Origin: Actinocatenispora comari
Lineage (GTDB): Bacteria > Actinomycetota > Actinomycetes > Mycobacteriales > Micromonosporaceae
Length of the DNA: 64,000 bases
Reading direction: 5' to 3'
Assembly (NCBI RefSeq): GCF_017312725.1
Contig: NZ_BOPO01000096.1
Location: forward strand, 1-64,000
Shown here: positions 58,398 to 64,000 of the stretch, piece by piece
How positions within the stretch are numbered: the stretch's first letter is position 1
Layout of the letters: the number at the start of each line of letters is the position of its first letter
Translations under genes and position numbers: made by a program
Notes under the pieces: model-generated
Databases searched by the model: none
Told to the model about the DNA's origin: nothing
The model's input: the letters and a program-made list of their open reading frames with translations, nothing else

Positions 58398-59087
58398 TCA
58401 GCGCGCCGGCGCCGCCGGACTCTCCGTGGTCGCCGGCGGCCCGGAGTCGGCGGCGTCGAGGGGCCACACCGACAGCTCGACCGTGCCGGCGACCGACAGC
58501 TGGCCGCTCGCACCGGCCGGTTCGAGCCGGAAGTCGGGCAGCCGGACGAGCCGGCGGCCTGTGGCGGTGATCACGCAGAGGTACCAGCCGCCCGCCGGAT
58601 CGGTCAACACCCAGCCCGGTTGCACGTCCGCCGGAACGGCCGGATCGGGCCTGTCCGATTCATGCATGGGGGGACTGGTTTTCGCCGGCGGAATGGTGGC
58701 AGTCTGGTGGGGCCCGCCCGGTCGAGGTGCCGTCGTGCGGTACAGGGGAGAAGGCGACCGGATGAGTGCGTTGAGTTCGACCCGATCGGCCACCTTGGCT
58801 GCAATGATCATGCCCAGGACCAGCACGATCACCGCTGCCCCGGTGCAGGCTGCGACCTCGGCGAAGCCGGTGATCGGCAGCATCGTGGCGAGCACCACCG
58901 CGCCGCCGGCGATGGCCACCAGCCCGGCGGCGAGCTCCACTCCGGCGAGGCCGCGCCCGATCCGCGGCCGCGGCGCGGACGGCCACTTGCGCGCCGCGCG
59001 CACCACGCCGAGCTGGTGCACACCGAGGCCGGTCAGCACGACACCGAGGACGACGAGCAACGCACCGGTCGCGAGCGTCCGGACCAT
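58398..59087 (-). CDS. membrane protein, 229 aa
   Basis: Three membrane segments (LATGALLVVLGVVLTGLGVH, ELAAGLVAIAGGAVVLATML, GAAVIVLVLGMIIAAKVAD) are followed by a hydrophilic domain with a compact beta region (GWVLTDPAGGWYLCVITATG, RRLVRLPDFRLEPAG). No family is recognised. It is divergent from the secretion-like operon and on the strand of the ribbon-helix-helix gene, with which it may form a unit. Confidence 0.65.
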   Translation of the reverse strand: MVRTLATGALLVVLGVVLTGLGVHQLGVVRAARKWPSAPRPRIGRGLAGVELAAGLVAIAGGAVVLATMLPITGFAEVAACTGAAVIVLVLGMIIAAKVADRVELNALIRSPSPLYRTTAPRPGGPHQTATIPPAKTSPPMHESDRPDPAVPADVQPGWVLTDPAGGWYLCVITATGRRLVRLPDFRLEPAGASGQLSVAGTVELSVWPLDAADSGPPATTESPAAPAR

Positions 59088-59303
59088 GCCGCGCCTCCCT
59101 CGACCTCACCGCCGCGCCACGAGCGCACTAATGTTACATGCAACTTGCCTTGTCGCATAGTTGAGTGCAATGTACAGTCAGGGACACTTTACGCGTTACT
59201 ACGAGACACACCGTGATCACCTAGTACCACTAAGTGGGGATATCGAGGAAGCTGGAAGCAATGAGACTCGTGACGAACACGGAGAGCGACGGGGGACGGG
59301 TCG
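59088..59303. promoter_or_regulatory. AT-rich divergent promoter region of the secretion-like operon
   Basis: The 216 bases are much less GC-rich than the surroundings (TAATGTTACATGCAACTTGC, GCATAGTTGAGTGCAATGTA). ATGCAACTTG and GTTGAGTGCAATGT form a partial inverted pair, and CTAGTACCACTAAG a small dyad. It should drive the genes from 59304 onward. Confidence 0.45.
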
Positions 59304-59663
59304 ATGATTAGCGACCTCATCAGCGCCGGGCTGGGCACGTTCCCGCTCAGTGCCGCGCTCGGCGCCCTGCCGCTGTCCGCCCCCGACGCCCACGTGCTCC
59401 ACCTCGCCGGCGGCGCCCTCTCCGGCGGCCTGGCCGCGCCGAAGAACATCGACACCAACGGCATCATCGGGTTCCTCGCCACCAAGATCGCACCGATCCT
59501 GCTCGCCGTGCTCGGCCTGATCTTCATCGGCCGGGCGAACAAGGGCGAGGTGTCCCGGGTACTCACCAGCTCCGTGATCGCGATCGTCGGGCTGGTGTTC
59601 ATCGGCGGCGCCGTCACCCTGCTGTTCCTCGGCGGCTACCTCGTCGACCTCATCTTCAAGTGA
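59304..59663 (+). CDS. TrbC/VirB2-like small membrane protein
   Basis: A 119-residue protein. An alanine/leucine-rich leader (residues 1-45) is followed by two hydrophobic helices (IAPILLAVLGLIFIGRANKG and VIAIVGLVFIGGAVTLLFLG) joined by a short polar loop, the layout of VirB2/TrbC pilins and pilin-like proteins. It is the first gene of a secretion-like operon whose next genes encode PrgI-like and VirB4-like proteins. The pilin assignment is by layout only. Confidence 0.6.
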   Translation: MISDLISAGLGTFPLSAALGALPLSAPDAHVLHLAGGALSGGLAAPKNIDTNGIIGFLATKIAPILLAVLGLIFIGRANKGEVSRVLTSSVIAIVGLVFIGGAVTLLFLGGYLVDLIFK

Positions 59664-59670
59664 GGCTCCG

Positions 59671-60033
59671 ATGCGGCTGCGGACCGACGACGACATCTAC
59701 CGGGCACGCCTGCTCTACCTCGGCCCGCCCGGCTACACCCTGCCGTTCCAGCTGCCGTACGCGCAATACGGGCTGTTCGCCCTGCTCGTCCCGGTGTTCA
59801 TGCTCATCCACTACGCCTTCACTCTGACCGTCGACCTGTTCCCGGCGTGGGAGATCGCGCTGTCGATGGTCGCCACCTCCCTGGTCTTTCGGTACGTGGA
59901 TCCGGACCGCCCGGCCCGGCAGGTGCTGCGCACCGCGCTCACCGACTGGCGCCGCACCCGCGAACCGCACACCGAACGGCCTGAGCCGTCGCTCGTCGCC
60001 AGCCGGGTCCGCGTCCGCCAGGAGTTGACATGA
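59671..60033 (+). CDS. PrgI/VirB3-like membrane protein
   Basis: A 120-residue protein with two close membrane segments (YGLFALLVPVFMLIHYAFTL and WEIALSMVATSLVFRYV) flanked by polar ends. Size, layout and position just before the VirB4-like ATPase fit the PrgI/VirB3 subunit of type IV systems of Gram-positives. Its stop overlaps the ATPase start (ATGA) and GGAG lies just before that start. Confidence 0.7.
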   Translation: MRLRTDDDIYRARLLYLGPPGYTLPFQLPYAQYGLFALLVPVFMLIHYAFTLTVDLFPAWEIALSMVATSLVFRYVDPDRPARQVLRTALTDWRRTREPHTERPEPSLVASRVRVRQELT

Positions 60034-63000
60034 CCACCACCCCGTCCCGGGCCGACCGCGCCCGCCAGTCCGCCGAGTCGACCGCACCGGACGAGTCCAC
60101 GCCGGCCCGACCGGACCAGGAACGCCCGGAGCGACCGCCCGGCAGTACCGGCGGTCCCGCCGGCGGCGCCACGACGGGACCAGCACCGCTCGCGGTCTTC
60201 CGCGCACCCGGCGCCGCTCCGACACCCCCCAGCCCGGCGACCCCGGGTACGCGACCGGCCCCCGCCGGTCCGGGTGGCCAAGCGGCCCCACCGACCTCCC
60301 GCCCCGCACCCGCCGACCCGCCCAGCGGCCAGTACCCCACCGTCCCGCCACCCACCGCGCACCACAGCGGCCAGTACCCGACGGTCCCGCCACCCACCGC
60401 GCACCACAGCGGCCAGTACCCGACGGTCCCACCGCCCACCGCGCAGCACAGCGGCCAGTACCCCACCGTCCCGCCGCCCACCGACCAGCGCGGCCGGCAG
60501 CCCGGCGCGGTGCCGCCGCGCCCCAGCCAGCCGAGCGGGCAGTACCCGACGGTCCCGGCACCCACCGGACAGCCGAGCGGCCAGTACCCCACCGTCGGCT
60601 CGCGGCAGGGCCAGTACCCGACCGCACCGCCCCGCACCGACCAGCCCAGCGGCCAGTACCCCACCGTCGCCCCGGCCACCGACCAACGCAGCGGCCAGTT
60701 CCCGACCGTGGCACCGGCAGCCGACCAGCCCAGCGGGCAGTACCCGACGGTTCCACCGGCCACCGAGCAGCGCAGTGGCCAGTTCCCGACCGTCGCCCCG
60801 GCCGCCGACCCGCCCAGCGGGCAGTACCCGACCGTGCCACCGCGATCGGCGCCGCCCGCGCCGGCGACACCGCCACCCGCGGCACGGCCGACACCGCCCC
60901 CGACCCACCCGACCTCACCGGCCGGCCCGCCGCCTCGACCGGCGACGGCGCAGTCGGCGAGTACCGCGGCACCGTCGGTCGGGGCGCCACCCGCCGCGCC
61001 GGGACGACCGGCGACGCGGCCCGCCGCACCGGGCAAGCCCGGCAAGCCGGCGAAGCAGCGTAAGCCGGTACCGCAGAAGCAGGCCAGGGCGGCCGGGCCG
61101 GTCGCCCGCAACCGCACCCCGAAGCACAAGGACCGGCCGGCGCCGGTGGAGCTGGCGATCACCGAGATCGCCGGGCACCTGACGTTCAGCCCGACCAGCG
61201 TCACCGCCTGGTACTGGCTGCCCGAGATGCGGTGGGCGTTCCGGCCGGACACCGAGCGCGAGGCGATGATCGTCGCGATCGCCGAGCAGTACGCGGGGCT
61301 CGCCGGGTTCCGGTTGCACCTGCGGCGCACCACGAAGCCGTTCCCGGCCGACGCGTGGGCACAGACGATCAACGCGAACACGCCGCACCCGCTGCCGACA
61401 CCGCCGGGCGCACCGACCTGGTCGGACCACCTGGTCAACGCCCAGCGGCACCTGTTGCAGGTCAACCACGCCGAGGGCCAGACCTACCTGGGCATCACGT
61501 TCGCCCGCCGTACCTTCAAGGACAACCTCGCCGAGCGGCTGGGTGCGTTGCGCGGCAAGGGTACCGGCACCGCCGAGCGCAAGCGCGTGGCGCGGATGGT
61601 CGGCCAGTTCGACGAGGTGCTCGGCGCGTTCGGGATGCGCGGCCGGCGGGTGACGCCGACCGAGCTGGAGTGGCTGATCTACCGCAGCGTCGCGCTGTGC
61701 ATGGACCCGCCGCAACTGCTCTCCTCGGTACGCCAGTCGGAGTGGGAGCGGTCCGACCTGCTGGCGCTGACCGAGCAGATCGAGCGGTACCGCACCCCGT
61801 ACGGGTCGACGGTGAAGCTGGTGAACCGGCTCACCGGCGAGGAACGGCACGCCTGCGTGCTGACCGTCGGCCGGATGGAGCCGCTGGAGATCCCGGAACG
61901 GCACGAGCCGTGGATGCACTTCCACGAGCGGCTGCCGTGGCCGATGGAGATCTCCTCGCACGTGGACGTGCTCGGCCCCGGCGACACCTTCCGCAACCTG
62001 GAACACCGGCTGCGGATGATCCGGTCCCAGCAGAGCGACTACGTCGAGCACGGCATGGACGTACCGCCGGAGCTGGAACGGTTGGCGCGCCGGGCACTGG
62101 TCGTCGGCGACGACATGACCACCGGGCTGCCGCTGGACGCCAGCCGGGTGCACGGCTGGCACCGGATCGCGATCGGCGGCAGTACCCGGGAGGAGTGCCT
62201 GGAGCGGGCCCGCGCGCTGACCAAGCTGTACTCCCGGGACATGCGGATCTCGTTGCAGCACCCGAAGAACCAGGACTGGCTGGCCCGCGAGTTCATCCCC
62301 GGCGAGCCGATCGCGAACACCGGGTACGTGCGGCGGATGCCGGTGAAGCTGTTCGCCGCGGCGCTGCCGCAGGGCGCGTCCAACGTCGGCGACCGGCGCG
62401 GCGACCTGATCGGCCGCACCGCCGGCACCTCCCGCCGGCCGGTCTTCCTCGACCTGCACTTCCCGATGGAGGTACGGGAACGGTCCGGCCTCGCGGTCTT
62501 CGTGTCCGAGCCAGGCGGCGGCAAGTCCACCCTGGTCGGTGGCCTCGGCTACCTGGCCGCCCGGCGCGGGGTGCAGACCACGCTGCTCGACCCGTCCGGC
62601 CCGCTGGCCCGGATCTGCGAGATGCCCGAACTCAAGCCGTACTCGCGGGTGCTCAACCTGACCGGCTCGCAGGAGGGCACCCTCGCCCCGTACGGGCTGA
62701 TCCCGACGCCGATGCGGTCGCACTTCCCGGCCGGCCCCGGCGGCGACCGGGAGTACGAGATCGGCGTGTCCAACGCCCGCGCCGAGCGCCGGATGCTGGT
62801 CCAGGACATCTGCTCGATGCTGATCCCGCCGCAGGTCACCCGGGAGGCGTCCACCGCGGCGCTGCTGCGGCACGCGGCCCGGCAGGTACCGGCCGAGGAA
62901 ACGTCCACACTGGACGACGTGGTCAAGGCGCTGCGCGGTGCCGACGACGACGGCGTGGAGCTGGCCAACCTGCTGATGGACGCGGCCGAGATGCCGCTGG

Positions 63001-63680
63001 CCCGGCTGTTCTTCGGCAAGCCACCGGAATCGCTCACCGACCCGGAACACCGCGACGTGCTCACCGTCATCACCATGGCCGGCCTGCGACTGCCCGACCT
63101 GAAGATCGAACGCGAGTACTGGTCGGCCGAGGAGCAGCTCGCCCTGCCGATGCTGCACACCGCGCACCGGCTCGCCGTCCGCCGCTGCTACTCCGGCGAC
63201 ATGAACGCCCGCAAGCTGGTCGGGCTGGACGAGGCGCACTTCATGGAGGGCTGGCGGTCCGGCCGCTCCTTCCTGGTCCGGCTCGCCCGCGACTCCCGGA
63301 AGTGGAACATCGCCGGCCTGGTCGCCTCCCAGAACCCGAAGGACATCCTCGGCCTCGACGTGCAGAACCTGGTGTCCACCGTGTTCGTCGGCCGCATCGC
63401 CGAGGACCCGGAGATCGCGGCCGAGGCGCTGCGACTGCTCCGGGTGCCCCGCGGCGTCGGGTACGAGGCGATCCTCGGCACCCTGTCCACCGGGGACACC
63501 GCATCGGACCAGCGGTTGTCGTACCGCGAGTTCGTGATGCGCGACGTGGACGCCCGAGTGCAGCGGATGCGGGTCGACCTCTCGTACGTGCCCGAACTGC
63601 TCACCTACCTCGACACCACGCCGACCCAGGCGGCGCCGGTCGAGCACACCGCCGTACCAGCAGCCAGTCGGGAGGCGTGA
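60030..63680 (+). CDS. VirB4/TraC-like secretion ATPase with repetitive N-terminus
   Basis: A 1216-residue protein. Residues 1-365 are low-complexity Pro/Ala/Gln, with about twelve copies of SGQYPTVPPPTxxx; the enzyme part follows. Walker A is at residues 827-834 (EPGGGKST, within SGLAVFVSEPGGGKSTLVG) and Walker B has D1067-E1068 (KLVGLDEAHFM). LVASQNPKDILGLD is a sensor-like motif of the family. VirB4-type ATPases energise DNA or protein export. It is translationally coupled to the PrgI-like gene. Confidence 0.85.
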   Translation: MTTTPSRADRARQSAESTAPDESTPARPDQERPERPPGSTGGPAGGATTGPAPLAVFRAPGAAPTPPSPATPGTRPAPAGPGGQAAPPTSRPAPADPPSGQYPTVPPPTAHHSGQYPTVPPPTAHHSGQYPTVPPPTAQHSGQYPTVPPPTDQRGRQPGAVPPRPSQPSGQYPTVPAPTGQPSGQYPTVGSRQGQYPTAPPRTDQPSGQYPTVAPATDQRSGQFPTVAPAADQPSGQYPTVPPATEQRSGQFPTVAPAADPPSGQYPTVPPRSAPPAPATPPPAARPTPPPTHPTSPAGPPPRPATAQSASTAAPSVGAPPAAPGRPATRPAAPGKPGKPAKQRKPVPQKQARAAGPVARNRTPKHKDRPAPVELAITEIAGHLTFSPTSVTAWYWLPEMRWAFRPDTEREAMIVAIAEQYAGLAGFRLHLRRTTKPFPADAWAQTINANTPHPLPTPPGAPTWSDHLVNAQRHLLQVNHAEGQTYLGITFARRTFKDNLAERLGALRGKGTGTAERKRVARMVGQFDEVLGAFGMRGRRVTPTELEWLIYRSVALCMDPPQLLSSVRQSEWERSDLLALTEQIERYRTPYGSTVKLVNRLTGEERHACVLTVGRMEPLEIPERHEPWMHFHERLPWPMEISSHVDVLGPGDTFRNLEHRLRMIRSQQSDYVEHGMDVPPELERLARRALVVGDDMTTGLPLDASRVHGWHRIAIGGSTREECLERARALTKLYSRDMRISLQHPKNQDWLAREFIPGEPIANTGYVRRMPVKLFAAALPQGASNVGDRRGDLIGRTAGTSRRPVFLDLHFPMEVRERSGLAVFVSEPGGGKSTLVGGLGYLAARRGVQTTLLDPSGPLARICEMPELKPYSRVLNLTGSQEGTLAPYGLIPTPMRSHFPAGPGGDREYEIGVSNARAERRMLVQDICSMLIPPQVTREASTAALLRHAARQVPAEETSTLDDVVKALRGADDDGVELANLLMDAAEMPLARLFFGKPPESLTDPEHRDVLTVITMAGLRLPDLKIEREYWSAEEQLALPMLHTAHRLAVRRCYSGDMNARKLVGLDEAHFMEGWRSGRSFLVRLARDSRKWNIAGLVASQNPKDILGLDVQNLVSTVFVGRIAEDPEIAAEALRLLRVPRGVGYEAILGTLSTGDTASDQRLSYREFVMRDVDARVQRMRVDLSYVPELLTYLDTTPTQAAPVEHTAVPAASREA
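60322..60850 (+). repeat. coding tandem repeat, about 42-bp period, about twelve copies
   Basis: Units encode SGQYPTVPPPTAHH and variants (SGQFPTVAPAADQP). The first copies are the most alike, for example AGCGGCCAGTACCC repeats at 42-base steps. One unit carries a longer insert (QRGRQPGAVPPRPSQP). The period is a multiple of three. Confidence 0.85.
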
Positions 63681-63683
63681 GTC

Positions 63684-64000
63684 ATGATCGCCCGGTTGGC
63701 CCGCGGCGCGGGCCTCGATCCCACCCGGCCGGCGAGCCGCCGGGAACGCGTCGTCTCCCTGGTACTGGCGGTCCTGGTCGCCGCCACCGCCGTACTCTTC
63801 TGGCCCGCCCAACCCGCCGCCGCCGACCCCTCCCACTGCAGCCTGCGTCAGTGGCGCGATCCGAACCAGGCCGCCAACTGCATCAAGCAGTTGCCCGCAT
63901 CGAGCACCACGATCAACGACTGCATGGGGATTCCGACGCCGAGTGCACCGGACAGTGGTTTCGGCGGCTGGTTCGCCTCGGATCCGAAGGTCAAGCCGGG
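63684..64000 (+). CDS. exported/membrane component of the secretion-like operon, N-terminal part
   Basis: The first 105 residues are visible before the window ends. MIARLARGAGLDPTRPASRR is a basic start; VVSLVLAVLVAATAVLFWPA is a signal or membrane segment ending at AAADPSHC. The mature part has paired cysteines (CSLRQW, NCIKQL, NDCMG). GGAGG precedes the ATG. Position after the VirB4-like ATPase suggests a TrbL/VirB6-like protein, but the visible part does not prove it. Confidence 0.6.
   Translation, partial: MIARLARGAGLDPTRPASRRERVVSLVLAVLVAATAVLFWPAQPAAADPSHCSLRQWRDPNQAANCIKQLPASSTTINDCMGIPTPSAPDSGFGGWFASDPKVKP

Noticed and set aside
60915-63836. A 973-codon frame antisense to the VirB4-like gene
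   Set aside because: No domain is visible and codon third positions fit the forward gene; it is a shadow.

Overview
This is a 64 kb chromosomal window from a GC-rich filamentous actinomycete. The markers are a BldN-type ECF sigma factor with a DUF5667 anti-sigma partner, two Xre/DUF397 pairs, a pSAM2-like integrative element, a bS22 (AURKAIP1/COX24-domain) gene, GTG starts and dense ATGA/GTGA overlaps. The gene content looks most like Micromonosporaceae (Actinocatenispora or a relative); that is an inference. No rRNA, tRNA or CRISPR array was seen.

Layout. 1-302: 5' end of an IS481-family element. 448-1602: three small reverse-strand genes of unknown role. 1806-8679: core of an actinomycete integrative and conjugative element (AICE): Pra-like activator, zinc-ribbon protein, FtsK-type Tra, small protein, DUF2637 membrane protein, RepSA, Xis, Int. 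9035-9874: a HAD-IB phosphatase with a C-terminal anchor. 10011-17325: a five-gene reverse operon for an NIS (citrate-hydroxamate type) siderophore, with a clear DmdR/IdeR iron box at 17336-17354. 17975-31086: small membrane proteins, a PadR system, a Fic-like pseudoenzyme divergent to acetyl-CoA synthetase, a kinase-fold phosphotransferase, a neprosin-like secreted protein, an FMN reductase/HxlR pair, a first Xre-DUF397-DUF397 locus, a metallo-beta-lactamase-fold protein and a Nudix protein. 31087-33399: a secreted M6 (immune inhibitor A-like) metalloprotease. 33693-36545: HAD phosphatase, glutaredoxin-like protein, AMP-ligase. 36921-40159: bldN-rsbN-HAD. 40354-42249: flavoprotein monooxygenase and divergent TetR. 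42271-44638: acyltransferase, epimerase, bS22. 44975-46047: second Xre-DUF397 pair. 46397-49856: proline dehydrogenase, an orphan nuoD and a repeat-rich membrane protein. 50122-54025: an OpuC-type quaternary-amine ABC importer whose binding protein looks circularly permuted. 54077-57628: a BPD-type permease with a small partner, DUF3180, folB, folP. 57928-64000: a ribbon-helix-helix-like protein, a membrane protein, and the start of a type IV secretion-like operon (pilin-like protein, PrgI-like protein, VirB4-like ATPase, membrane protein cut by the window edge).

How the genes work together. The AICE genes form a head-to-tail transfer, replication and excision module. The siderophore genes have the order decarboxylase, NIS synthetase, acyltransferase, N-monooxygenase, NIS synthetase. 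That is the order of rhizobactin/schizokinen loci, not of desferrioxamine desABCD, and points to a citrate core carrying two N-acyl-N-hydroxy-diamine arms. The opu genes make a complete importer. folP and folB are neighbours, but folK is missing from its usual place.

The most unusual observations are: a 56-bp tandem duplication at the monooxygenase/NIS junction that creates a 19-residue mini-gene linked by GTGA overlaps on both sides; the permuted binding protein; a Fic-fold protein that keeps the inhibitory motif but has lost the catalytic one; a folB gene ending in a hexanucleotide (Arg-Asp) repeat; divergent opu genes with two bases between start codons; and many short tandem repeats, between genes and inside coding regions. 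All coordinates, repeats and motifs were read by eye; family assignments rest on recognised motifs, without database searches.
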